This document shows, piece by piece, positions 34,026 to 45,639 of a DNA stretch of 64,000 bases. Position 1 is the first letter of the stretch. Each line of letters starts with the position of its first letter. The stretch is from the NCBI GenBank assembly GCA_030549495.1, contig JAUIRK010000694.1, forward strand, positions 17,130 through 81,129, read 5' to 3'. The notes below the pieces were generated by a model. The model was not told where the DNA came from, did not search any database, and was given only the letters and a program-made list of their open reading frames with translations. A program made the position numbers and the translations under genes. The DNA comes from Nectonema munidae (lineage: Eukaryota > Nematomorpha > Nectonematoida > Nectonematidae).

Positions 34026-36928
34026 TATATATAATCATATATAGATATAATTAAGTAGAGGCCTACATACAAAGTCAAACTGTGACTTTTATGTAGGTTG
34101 GCTGAAAATACACGTACTCATCGTTGCTGCTACAAAAGTGTAAGAAAATTATTTACTTTTCCCTGTTACTCGTCCTCAGCTCTTTATAGGAAATCTAATT
34201 TTTTTCTCTGTAATGAACTGATTGATTACACTGATAATGGGTTCGTTAAATCAAGGCGCTAACAACAACAATGAAACACTTCGATGATGCGAGTTTATGA
34301 TCAGCCTGCAGCGGCACTTATATTAGGTACGCTATGGATTTTACCTTTTCAAATATATTAAAGTTTTAAATACTTACAAATAATCTTGCTTTCTTACACC
34401 ATAAAATAAATTTATGTCGGCTTGCTCTAATAAACAACCGAAAGGCATGATAATGTGACGAAAACACGAACTATTGACATTCCTGTAAAAAGTGTGTTTT
34501 TAAAGCATTAATAAAGGGTGCTATTGTAAGCTCCTTTGAACGGAAGAAGACAACAATGGAAAGTATTAAAGCTGATATTTAATTGAATTACATATAAATA
34601 TATATACAATCAGTGCCGTGCTTGTAGATTTTCAGCCCGCACCCTGCCCAAATATCTAGTAATTTTTAAAAATAATTAAGATTTCGTTGTTTGAAAAATT
34701 GTCTGTATATTTTGTTATAAAGAACATTTCAAAGGTGTTAACTTTGAATGATAAATATTCATATAAACTTAATGTACAGGAATACAAATATATGTGTTTC
34801 TTTAACAGGGGGTTTAAAGTACTGCTTTGAATGAGCCTCCTCTCCCATCCGCTTGATTTGGAGGCTCAAACAGGGCACAATATACAAGCATTGGGGTAGG
34901 CAAGAACTTGAAGCAAGAAGTCCATACCTATAACAATGTGCATGTTGAGTAACAGTATCGTAGCCCTAATTTGTATCAAATTTAAACATTTTAGACAAAT
35001 TAATTAATTAATTCTACTTATTTTCTTCGAAAGCTGAAATTTGGCCAAGTATTACAAAGTTAAAAAACCTACTCACTATATTTTTCGTCTGTTTTTTAGT
35101 TTGTTCATTTCTTAGCTTTGGACCTCTTTTATAAATTTCCCTCTACCTTTTTTTAATTCAGTTTAGTTAACTTCAAAATAATTTTATATCTAATGTAAGT
35201 TAAATATAAAAGAAAAAATAATTTTTGTGTTGAGCACCCCAATCCCACGTCATCTTTCACATTTACTCGATTTGAATTTTTTGTTTTCTTAGTAACAAGT
35301 TCCGAAACTGCTGATTCACAAAGATAAGTTCAACAAAGGGAATCAAAACATTATTTGCTTTCTTTGTTAAACGAGGTTAAGCAAAAAATAAATAATTTTT
35401 TTTAATCTTTTAAAGATCTCTGTTAAAAAATGATAATGCAGCAATAAGAAAAATTATAGAAAAGATTAACTATTTTGCTAATTTCTCATATGCCTGGTAA
35501 TAAAAAGCTTCCTTCTTTGGTAATTGATGAAAGAAAAAGCCTTGGATACTTTAAGTACATCAAAAACTTTCTACTTTATTTTGAAGATAATGAAAACAGC
35601 TGGGTGATATCAAAAGATTTTCACAAATTATTTAATTAATTATAATCTTGGTAAAAAAAGCAAAGTATTTCTACTAGTTGAAGTTGTTCACTCTCCAAAA
35701 TATTTGTCTTGATAATATCGAGAGTTTACTTTAGAATAAAAGATTTTTACTTTATATAAAAGAGTTTATATAGAATAACAGATTTGATTTTTATACTCAT
35801 ATTTTATTTTAGAATATTATTTTAATCTATTTTAGAATATTTTATTAGAAGACTAATAGATTTTTTTATATAAAAGTGAATGTCTGATCAAATTATGTCA
35901 AAATAAGTTTGCAGTTCCATCAACTGAAACAATAGAATCAGATATTTTGGAATGATAAAACGATGTTTGTTAAAGACGAAAGTGCAGAAAAATGGGTAAA
36001 AACCTTGAAAGGCAGTTGTGATAAATTTCTATATTTCTTTCGAAGCAAAGCATCTAGTAATGAGATTTATTTTATCTTTCATTTCTTGTGGGCTTTTTTT
36101 TTTTAAAATTTCAAAGCAAGTGACTTGATAAGTAAAGATACGCAAATTTTAAATAATTATAAATATTTTAATTTAAAAGAAAAAAACTAGATTAAAATAT
36201 TTTTTCTTTTAAATCTAAAAAGGCATCTATTCTTTCTAAATGCGTTTTGAAAATTTTTGTGAATAATTCTAGTGTACATTTTCAAAAGGAGAGGTTGCTT
36301 TTTACTAACGATTTTACAATGTTTATCTTTTGTAAAGGCGCACGGGGTGAAAATTCTAAGACTACGTATGCAAGATAAAAAATGAAAAAGTTACCTATCA
36401 ATACCAAAGTGGCTTTTGAATAAGCAACGATAAATTATTTATTTCATCTCTGCTACTACTTTCTACCTATCATCAAGTTATGCTCAAAAATGTGATTTGT
36501 TCACTTCAAACTTTTGAAGTATGAATCTACCAATCAATGTCGTGCAAACATTTCGAATTGCAATTTGCTCTTATTAAAATTGGTGCATGTATGTAAGTTA
36601 ACTTATTCCTAACTCTCATATCCAAATGGAGTGCGTGTCCTTTATCTTCTTAAGATTTGTGCCCAACGGCACTTTTAAAGGAATATAAAATGTTGTAACT
36701 CTTCTATTTCAATAGTAAATTTCTTACATGTCATTTATAACATTTTGTGATCACTATCTGAAAAAGAATAACTACCCATTTTCAATTTGAATAGTAGACA
36801 AAATATTTTAAATCTTCACTAGTTATATAGTTGACAGTGCTCTCCATAATGAAAATGAGAAATTGTGCAACCTAATGATCGATTTTTAAATCAATAAACA
36901 CAAAATGAAGACTGAGTGTATATTAGTA
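34026..36928. other. gene-free AT-rich stretch
   Basis: CAGTGCCGTGCTTGTAG at about 34613 looks like an isolated hAT-type end. I see no coding frame or array otherwise. Confidence 0.4.
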
Positions 36929-37671
36929 CAGTAGACCCTCGTTAACTCAGACCCTGATACTCAGATATCGGATAAGTCATACCGTGACCTAGAATACAAA
37001 TGTTTGCCCTCATTGGCTTATAAGCGGCCATTTTCTTTGACTTTTTTTTGCGGTTATTCTAAATTTTGACGGTATTCCAAAGCTTGTTGTGGTATATCAA
37101 GTTGTTGAAGTGTTAATCTTTATTTTTCTTCAATATTTTCTTGCAAAATGCCTGGAAGACGTACAGCCTACGTTCGAAAGCTTGTGACTCTATCAGTGAC
37201 CAAGAAACTTGTCCTTATTCTCAAATTTGAAGCTGGAGCTACTGTTAAAAGTATTTGTGAAGAGTATGGGGTGAAGAAACAAACGGTATCAGACATTCGG
37301 AAAGGTAGAGAAAAAAGTAAAAAAAAAAGTAAAAAAAAAGGTCGTGAAAATTTTTCTCTTGGAAATAGAAAAAAGATGCGAGTTTCTAAGGATGGAAATT
37401 TGGAAGAAGGGTATCGAAATAGTTTGTGCAGCAACGATCATGCGGCGTAAAAGTTCGTGCGATTGTTATTCAAGATGTTGCTCATAAGTTAGCTAGACAT
37501 ATGGGAATTAATGATTTTACTGCTGGTGATGGGTGGTTATGGCGATTTAGAAATAGGCATGGGTTTTGTGATAAAGTGTTGCATAGGGAAGCAAGCAGTG
37601 ACCCTCTGTTAAAAGTCGGATAATCGGACACCCTTCTCCCTCATGTAGTCTGACTTAACGAGGGTATACTG
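36929..37671 (+). mobile_element. internally deleted pogo/Tigger element, 743 bp
   Basis: The left end CAGTAGACCCTCGTTAACTCAG and the inverse of the right end match at 20 of 22. TA flanks both sides (36927-36928 and 37672-37673), the pogo/Tigger target duplication. The interior keeps the transposase N-terminus but the DDE domain is missing. High terminal identity suggests fairly recent activity. Confidence 0.9.
37148..37623 (+). pseudogene. Tigger transposase N-terminal DNA-binding region (CENP-B-type HTH domains)
   Basis: The first frame (37148-37450) starts MPGRRTAYVRK and carries a CENP-B N-terminal/Psq helix-turn-helix: TKKLVLILKFEAGATVKSIC, EEYGVKKQTVSDIRKG, then a lysine-rich linker. 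A one-base shift near 37410-37425 moves the continuation to the next frame (to 37623). That part has the second, CENP-B/Tc5-type HTH: VQQRSCGVKV, then AHKLARHMGI, GDGWLWRFRNRHG. The frame ends inside the right inverted repeat, so the DDE catalytic domain is absent. A full Tigger transposase is about 450-600 residues. Any product would bind DNA without cutting it; whether it is expressed is unknown. Confidence 0.85.
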
Positions 37672-37673
37672 TA

Positions 37674-39250
37674 TTTAGAATGTAAATTGATAAAATTTTG
37701 TATTCACTATATCTTCAAATAATAAATAAGGTGAGCTTATTGTGGGAAAAATAAAAATAATCTTAGATTCAAAATGTTTCGTTTGTTATTTCACCAGTAT
37801 TTATTCAAGTTTTTATTAAATAGTTTGGGTCTTGTTGGTTTTGAACACCTTAGTTTTTTAACTACGTGATACTTTTCTGTTTGAGATTTCCTTCCACTTA
37901 ATCATTAAAGATACTTTGACAACAGCAAAAATATTCATTTTTTTTTGCTTTTTTCAATAAATCACGGAAAAACAGAAAGCAACAGTGAATAACTAAAGTA
38001 GTTTCTATTGCTTTACCTAAATTCAATTTTCAAATAAGAAAAATGAAAGTCTATTGGTTGAAAACTGAATTTATTAGAATGTTCTTTTTTCAAACATCCT
38101 GTCATCAAATTTGTCCATTAAAAAGCTAAGTTTATTCAGCATTACACTTGGGTGCGATTTTTCTTCGACGATGACCAATTTTCAGCAGCGATCGGTGTTA
38201 TTTGCGGTCTAATAAATCGGGTAGGTCTAAATCACTATCCTTTTTTCCTAAAAACCAATTTTTCTAAATTTTATTACAATATGTGTGGTCTGGCAAGACA
38301 ATCTGGCAAACAGCAAAATATTTCTAATACACGAAGTTACAGCAAATTTTTTACTAAAACTGTATTTGTGTTGTACTTTTGTAAAAAAATCAATTGGTAG
38401 TGACCTTAAACTTAATATTTTTCGAAGTTCGCGATTACGAAAAGGCTGGGTTTTCAGCGATAGACCCTCGCAAAATTTTAATGGAAACACTAATTGAGAG
38501 AGGCAATATTTTGACACACGTGTAAGATTTAGCTGAGAACTTAGATGCGTAATTTTTTGTGTTAAAGGTATAAATAGTTGTACATGCATAATAATATGAA
38601 TATAATAGATATATTTTGCCATCTTTCAATATTTTTATTTTGAAATGAAAATGTTTATTTAAAATAATATTACATTAAATGATATATTTTTAAGTTTAAA
38701 TCTTACGATTTAGTTCATCCTACAATAAACAACATATGTTTTAGTTCGATTTGGTCTTTTAAATTATGAATTCGTCTTTTTACTTATATTATTAAACCTG
38801 CTTTAAACATAAACTATCTTTAACTATGAGTTTTAATTCTTCTCAATTTTCGTTTATAAAGAAAAACCTCTTAAGGAAGAGATCATCTGCATCTTACCTT
38901 AATATTATGTTATTTATAACAATGTCAATACTTGAAAATAAGTTAGGAAAATTCGCACACGAAAAAATCATACTAACTATTTTTTATGTTAACTCTTTCA
39001 AACGAAGTTTATAAATAAAAATAATCTTCTTTAAGTTATATGAGAATTCATTCAAGAAGAACACCAAATGATTAATTTTCAAAGAAATGCTTGAGTGGGT
39101 TAAAAACAAAAATATAATCAATTTTAGCAAAATCAATTATTTTAAACATAAATTTTAAAATTTATTTTTTTATTTTTGAGAAATAATAAAATTACTATAC
39201 TTTTTTAAATGATTTTATTTAATTCTTTTATGGAAATTCCTAGTTTGATA
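37674..39250. other. gene-free AT-rich stretch
   Basis: Overlapping frames at 38150-38630 on both strands have no recognisable domain. I see no repeat ends. Confidence 0.4.
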
Positions 39251-39420
39251 AAACCTTGATTAACCCCTCAGAACGATAACTTTAATTCTACACGAAGGAC
39301 GAGCTATTGGCAAAAAACTCCATGGGCAAATGATATTACTTCGATTTAACAAAGGCTGTTAATTGGTTTATTGAAACATCGGAACAGTTACATAATTTTT
39401 CATCTTCATTCATTTCTCTG

Positions 39421-41955
39421 AATATGAGATCTTTTAGTTGTGATTTTAGTCCAAGTTCTTCATATATCTCAAACCACAGTAATACTTCTACTGATACTGA
39501 AGAAGATCTTACTTCAGACTCTCTTATTGCTCCTGATAAAACTGAATATTTTTGGACTCCTAAGAGATCTAATCAAGGTTGTCCTTCACGCCGAAATATA
39601 AGAGATAATGTTGTAACGCATCCTCCAAGTCCCAGAATTAGTGTTGTGCGGTTGGTCTATTAATCCAATTTATTGGTCCTACACTTAAATGTAAAAAAAC
39701 AAATAAGAAGCCTAACGTGTATTTGTGTAATCTAATATCTTAAAACAATGATATGATTCTATGTATCGTTAAAACAGGTTTGACTGTATTATTGTTGCCC
39801 ATATTTTAAACTTTATAGTGGCTCAATTTTACAATATCAGAATTTGAAGTACTGCTATAAAAAGTTCAAGATTCACCACCTCCTTGTTTACTTAGGATGC
39901 TTGCTTTACATGTGACAATCAAGAAATCAACTTGTCGATGTTAAGTATATTTTTTCGGACAAGTTTGGTAAACCTTTTTTGATTGCATCAATTACACGAG
40001 ATATGTTTATTCTAATCAATAGCTTTATTAGATTTGATTTAAAAACAATTATAAATCTTAATGATAAGATATGCAAAGTTGGCTTTTTACAAGAACATTT
40101 TTCAAAAGTATTTTCAAAATATTACTGCCCTTATGAACAATCGATGAGCAACTTGTTAAATTCAGAGGTGGATGTTAAATTAAAATATATGATCTGTCTA
40201 AACCAGTGCACTACGGGATAAAGGTCTATCATTGTAACGACTCCAAATCTTTCTACGTTTGGCAACCTAAAATTTATGTATCAGAACTTAGCGAGACCGG
40301 TTATTTCAGTGCTAGTGCTATAGTGAAGAGACTGATAAACAATATATTTGTTCCAAATGACACAGGGATAGTGGTTGACAGGTTTTTCATGTCCTACGAA
40401 TTATGTGAGTGCGCTCAAAAAAGAGATGCTACGATAATAGGGGCTGTTAGGTCAAATCGAACCTTCGTGCTCATATTATCAGGCGCCAACATTTGAAAGG
40501 TTTGAGATAGAATGGGTGTGAAAGCAAGTTTCTCTATGCCTCTGACGCCTCTCTTACAGCTTACATTCCAAGAAAACATGCCCATTAAAATTTTAAGGTT
40601 GCTTATATTTTTTCTAGCAAACACTTGAATGAAATAAAATGTGTTGGAGAGTATAATAAACCGGTAACAATTGCTTTGTATAATAAGTACAAATGTGGTG
40701 TGGATACCGCTAATAAAATGCTAAGAGAATATACTTCTTATAGATTATTCTAGAAGTCTAGAACAAGGTTTCCCAACGGGGTCCACATGGACCCCTAAGA
40801 GTCCATTGGGAATTTAAGGGGGTCCACGGACAAAAATATGAATATTGGGGGTCCTTTTAAGTCAGTAAGGGGTTCAAGAAGTCTTTGCCAAAAATAAATA
40901 ATATGTAAACAAAAAACAAATGAGTTACCAGCATCCACTGCTTTTAGCGCTTATTGACAAGCTATTTATGCAGTATATTCTAAAATGTTTATAGCAAAAA
41001 GTGTATAATAGTAAAATAAAAATCTGATGGAAGCATATTTTATATGGTTTGGACGTCTAATGACCATGTTTCTCATTTTTATCTAATCACCAACCATGTA
41101 AGTAACGATAACGATTTCCTAAAATGTTAAATTACTACTGACTGAGCTACGGAAACCACAATATATTTATATTTATTCTTTGTGTGTAATATGAGTTACA
41201 AGTTAATTCTACAATACAATTATTAGTGAATAGTATCTATGATTCCATGATTAGTTTGAATGAAGTTGATTACAGTAATCTCTAGCTACTCGCCGCTTTG
41301 ATTATTATCGAGGCCTGGGTGTTTATCAGATTTTATTTGAAAGTCATTGTCGTATATTTTTGTTTATCTTGTTCAAGGAAGCCTTAAGATGCGAAATGAT
41401 TAATATAATATATATTCGTTTTTTTAAATTTACAATTAAAATTGAAATGTTTTCCCTATGTGAATATACATATCTATACATGTCCCTTAGAGATCATGGG
41501 GATCCACAGTTAATAAGGTTATCGCTCAAAGGGTCCATAGGCAAAAAAAGGTTAGGAACCCCTGCTCTAGAAGATGGTCTATGACCATTTTTACAAATTA
41601 TCTTGGCATATCAACTTTGAATAGCTGGATAATATGCTCTGAAAATGACAGTAGTTTGTTTCCAAGTATAAAAAAGGTAGGAGAAGACACTTTATTAGAC
41701 ATCTATGTTTTAGTTTGACTAAAGAATCCATGCGCTTGAGATCAAACAATTCTAATTTGAGAAGCATAAGAAAAAATATTTTGACTTTTTTTGGTATTGA
41801 AACTGTTGTTGAAAGAAATGAACCACAATCTTCTCCTGGATTTTGTTCAGTGTAAGGCTGTAAGCCAATAAGTAGAGGGACAAGAAAATGTGATTTCTGT
41901 AAAAAGTATATTTGTAAGAACCATACAAAGTTTGTATGTCCTTCATGTCAATAAA
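39421..41955 (+). pseudogene. piggyBac (PGBD-type) transposase, fragmented
   Basis: 39424-39663 is an acidic/serine-rich N-terminal piece (STDTEEDLTSDS...TEYFWTPKR). At 39979-40221 a segment matches the family core (ITRDMFILINSFIRF, then NDKICKVGFLQEHFSKVF). At 40206-40496 comes HYGIKVYHCNDSKSFYVWQP and GIVVDRFFMSYELCE, containing the second catalytic Asp, then IGAVRSNR. 40681-40745 reads NKYKCGVDTANKML, the third-Asp block. After the MITE, 41572 on reads RRWSMTIFTNYLG. Near 41860-41955 is the C-terminal cysteine-rich domain (CDFCKKYICKNH...CPSC) ending in a stop. The first catalytic Asp region (expected in 'S.DE') reads SMSN, and frames change at least three times. It is dead, but the order of parts is complete. 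Confidence 0.8.
40764..41564 (+). mobile_element. hAT-type MITE inside the piggyBac, 801 bp
   Basis: The left end CAAGGTTTCCCAAC and the right end GTTAGGAACCCCTG are inverted repeats (about 11 of 14). The flanking octamers are GTCTAGAA (40756-40763) and CTCTAGAA (41565-41572), 7 of 8 identical with central TA. Removing the element and one octamer restores the piggyBac reading KSRRWSM, confirming the borders. Subterminal 'gggtccacatggacccct' and 'gggtccataggcaaaaa' motifs are typical of the family. Confidence 0.85.
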
Positions 41956-42214
41956 ATTTAAATTTTTTTAAATTTCATGTTGTACATATGTTCTATACTT
42001 TAATTTCTTTTAGAAATGTGTGATAAATTATGAAAAGAAATGTGTCCCAAAACTTTTATACTTACCTAGCAAATTATTAAGAATTGGTCTGGAGCAACCG
42101 ATATACGCAATTTTTATGATAATAAAGCATAGACCGTCTGATTTAGAATATGACACATTTTAGCAAAATTTCTGATAATTCTTTGTTGTGTGATAATTTT
42201 TTTGTAAAAAAGGT

Positions 42215-42358
42215 AAAGGTATCTTGGGGTGTTTTCATTAAGAAAGTACATTTCCGCCCCCTGTATTTAACTATTCGTAATGAAGACTAGAGCTGGATTT
42301 GAACTCGTAATGTTGGAAATATAAGCCAGTAATCTAGCCAACCTTACACCCGTCCCTA
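42215..42358 (-). repeat. tRNA-derived SINE (candidate)
   Basis: On the minus strand the head begins GGGACGGGTGTAAGGTTGGC and continues to GAGTTCAAATCCAGC, an exact pol III B box (RGTTCRANTCC). The A-box region is weaker. A 70-90-bp body follows, ending in a 'gatacctttaccttttttac' pyrimidine-rich tail. Confidence 0.55.
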
Positions 42359-42700
42359 ATAGTAATAGTGTCTAGTTTTGAAAAACAATCACTTTTTTGC
42401 TATCAAGTTTACTTTATAAATCTTAGTTCTTATAATTGTAAAAAATATTTTTTTTCTATATTCTATTTTTTTCTAATGAACAATTATTTTTTAAGCTATG
42501 AATATACAGTGCACATTTTATGAAATTTTTGTATTTAGATGGCGTTAATTTTTTAATATTTTTGATGTCAAAACTATTTTAGAAAGAGTTATATAACTTT
42601 CATTTTAGGATTTAATAAAATTGTTTTCATATAAAATAAAGATTGATCATTTTTTTCCAAAAATTAAGGGAAAAAAACTTTTTTTACTATATACTCAGTC

Positions 42701-43661
42701 ATATGTAACCTAATTAATTAATTAATTAATTAAGTTGTTTTGTGACGTTCGCACCCATCCTTTCGGATATCGTGGCCCGCCCGGAATGCTGAGTCCAAGT
42801 CTAACTGGACTTTCCATCCCACTAAACACCAATCGGCCCTTGTTACAAAAGAATAGCTCTATTATATATAGTATTTTACAAGAATTTATGTTACAATATA
42901 TAAATACAACTGAGAGAACGATACAATCCTAACGCGAACGCTCCCACTTTGGGAAACAAACTTATTGTCTAGTGATAGCTTGATTACTAACCACGTAGAA
43001 TCGCGTCGCTAGAGCACTACCTAACCGTAAAAACCTTTGAATTCTTCAGAGGAAGAAAACCAGGGTAAAAAACCGGCACGACGGAATGTATCTTGTTCCT
43101 AAATAAAAGAATATGATTATAAAAGGTATATGCTACAAAAATAGAAGCGTTTGAAGGCATGCAATATCTTATATATTATTAATAAATAATATTTGATACA
43201 TGTTATAGGGGTTAAGAAAGATATACATAATTTAAGGCATGCTAGGTTAGGAACAATCTACCCCTGTAATTTGACTCCATCCCTTAATGTCGTCCCTAGG
43301 ATATATGTTTTAATATTGGAATGTTTAGACGGTCCTACAAGCGGACTCATGTAGAGGCCAGATTACCGACTATGCCTAACCTAGCTCGTAAGATGAAACT
43401 GTTTTGGGACTTATACCTTGTGCCAATCCTAAATTTAAGTAGGCGGATCTAGAACTCAGAAAAAAACAGAACTATATCGCAGAACGCAGAATTCCCTATT
43501 GCTTGGGGGCTATTGTATATGGGTAGTCACCTAGGATAATTTTTCTCTTTTTTTTTAGCATATACCCCCAAGAACGCTTCAGCCTGGGTTTGCGTGAGCT
43601 CCCAATCTTGGCATAATTGTGGGCAATGCTTGTGTGTTCTTAATTTTTGATATGTAACCTA
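42701..43661. mobile_element. odd-composition block bracketed by 12-bp direct repeats
   Basis: ATATGTAACCTA occurs exactly at 42701-42712 and 43650-43661. Between them, 42735-43620 is clearly richer in G+C than the neighbourhood (for example 'cgtggcccgcccggaatgctg', 'gaatcgcgtcgctagagcac'). A TTAA tetramer array sits just inside the left repeat. There is no recognisable protein; a 65-codon frame at 42735-42932 is unconvincing. It looks like an insertion of unknown class. Confidence 0.35.
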
Positions 43662-44555
43662 TCGAGAAAAATTTAGTAAAAAAACTTGTATTCTCAATCA
43701 AATTAATTTTTTTCTTTCAATGCAAAATAGTTTGAAAAAAAAATTACATTTATATTTTTGATTAGGTATTATTTTTCTTCCTTTTCAAAAATCAAGTCTA
43801 AAATTCATGTGGAGTAAAAAGACATAGTTCGTCCCACTAGGGTTGAGTTTTGACTTAGTAAATTGTTTATAAAGACCACTTTTGATGTTTTTGTTTACCG
43901 TTACGTGTCAGAATTGATTGCATATAAAAACTTACATTTTCCATGTACTATTTTCACAATGTGTTCATTGAGTTAAGTTCCTAGATTTTGCTAAAAAATT
44001 TGATGCTTACCTATTTTCAACTTAAAAAAAATATATATTTTTTATTTTTTTTAATTTTTTTTTTCTTCAAATTCAAAATTCAATAAACGAAATATTTTCA
44101 TTAATTTGATTTATATCTACGAAAATATTGAAAAATATTACCTTGGCACAAACTCCAAATTAGAGTTGAAAAACTTAGACACTTCCCCCTTCTCCCGAAA
44201 TTTTTTTTTTAATTAAAAAAATAATTAAACTTAAAATATGTTGCTATAAGAGTTAAGCTTATCAATAAAATCGTTTTATCAAAAAGAGAATACGGAATCT
44301 ATGTAATTATATATATATTGAGAGAGAAAGAAAGAAAGAATATTTTTTATTTATGATAACTTTCTTAAGTTCATGAATAATATATAAATAATAAATGAAC
44401 AAAAATATTTAAAAATTAAATTAAAATTTTGATTCTAAAATGCCTCATCAAAAAAGTATTTAACACCTAAGTTTGTGATTCTCAGCTTTGGCCCTTGTCA
44501 AAAATATTCTGTTCACCTCTTCTTGCTTCAGTCCCTACTTTGATCTATCAATTGA
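43662..44555. other. gene-free AT-rich stretch
   Basis: TTTGTGATTCTCAGCTTTGG at about 44473 is an isolated hAT-type end similar to that at 10361. The remainder is AT-rich with a short GAAA microsatellite near 44325. Confidence 0.4.
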
Positions 44556-44569
44556 CACCCTTTCAGAAT

Positions 44570-45045
44570 CCAATTCAATTAACAATGCCACATTTTTAGC
44601 GGTAGTCCTTCGTTGAAACGCATTTTTTATTGATTGAAGTCACCGGTTGATGAAAGTTACAGATCTTTCCTGTATCTTTATCGAAGATTGGTAGTGATAA
44701 AGTGTTTTCTTTCACAATGAATGCTACGCAGTGTGTGATCAAGGATGCAAAAGGGAGATCAATCCCAGCTGCATTACTCTTAGAGTTAGAGATGTAAATT
44801 ATATTTGATGATGATGATGATGATGTTTCCTACCAAGATTTTAATGTCTTGTGATCACAGAAAACTCATTAACTTTTTCTCTTTTTTACGCACTCCCAGT
44901 GAATAAAAACATTCTCCTTTCTCTTTGATCAAATTTTCATTCTTCACATCGCAAATGTGGTTGTCTTCTGCCAAGGGTGTTACTTTTATGCAGTCAAGGC
45001 TACTGATTTGTTGTTCTATTTCTTGCTTGTTCGCGCTTGCCAAGG
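44570..45045 (-). pseudogene. unidentified coding-like minus-strand segments
   Basis: At 44855-45043 a 62-residue frame begins SANKQEIEQQISSLDCIKV with balanced, soluble-protein composition. At about 44600-44770 a second minus-strand segment reads AAGIDLPFASLITHCVAFIV, then FDKDTGKICNFHQPVT. Both look more protein-like than the surrounding AT-rich frames and could be exons or remains of one gene, separated by a GAT microsatellite (about 44810). I recognise neither. Confidence 0.25.
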
Positions 45046-45639
45046 CTCATAACTCTATTCTTAACTTTAGATGGATTCTGACTTGAGATACTGTCAGATT
45101 CAAAATTTCTATGGAGCGATCGCCCTCCCCTAATCAATTCTAGTTTTCTTTTCTTAAAGAAGTGTTGTTCTCACATCTGTAAGATGATATGACTTAATAT
45201 GTTTCTGGGACAATTCCGCATTTATTTATAAAAAACATTCTTTTTTAGTATGCCCTGAATGTAATTCTGTTGAAAAATGATAGTCATAATTTAATTTAAA
45301 ATCATGCACCTAGTTTATAAAAATATTTTCTTAGATTTTAAAAACACTTGAAAAATATATATTATACATTATATACATTAAGAAACTAAATAGTTATTAA
45401 TTATCCAATGCAAAATGCATCCTTTAATTTAATATAATTTCATTAAAATAAAGTAGTAAAGCATTAGAACAATTCACTGTCCAACAAATTTTTGCTACAA
45501 GCCAAAATATATCATTTTCTAATAGTCCTAAACTGTTATTTTCTAAAAAGTAATCTCTTTATATTCAAAATGCCTCCTATTTTTTGTTATTTGCGTTATC
45601 GTAAATATATTATCTGTATATATAAAATCACAATACATG

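Larger units (their letters stand above)
39260..41960 (+). mobile_element. broken piggyBac element interrupted by a hAT MITE
   Basis: Transposase pieces in order run from 39421 to 41955. TTAACCCCTCAGAACG at about 39260 is a possible left end, since piggyBac inserts at TTAA and ends start with C-runs; no matching right end was found. The MITE at 40764-41564 splits the coding region. Confidence 0.7.
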
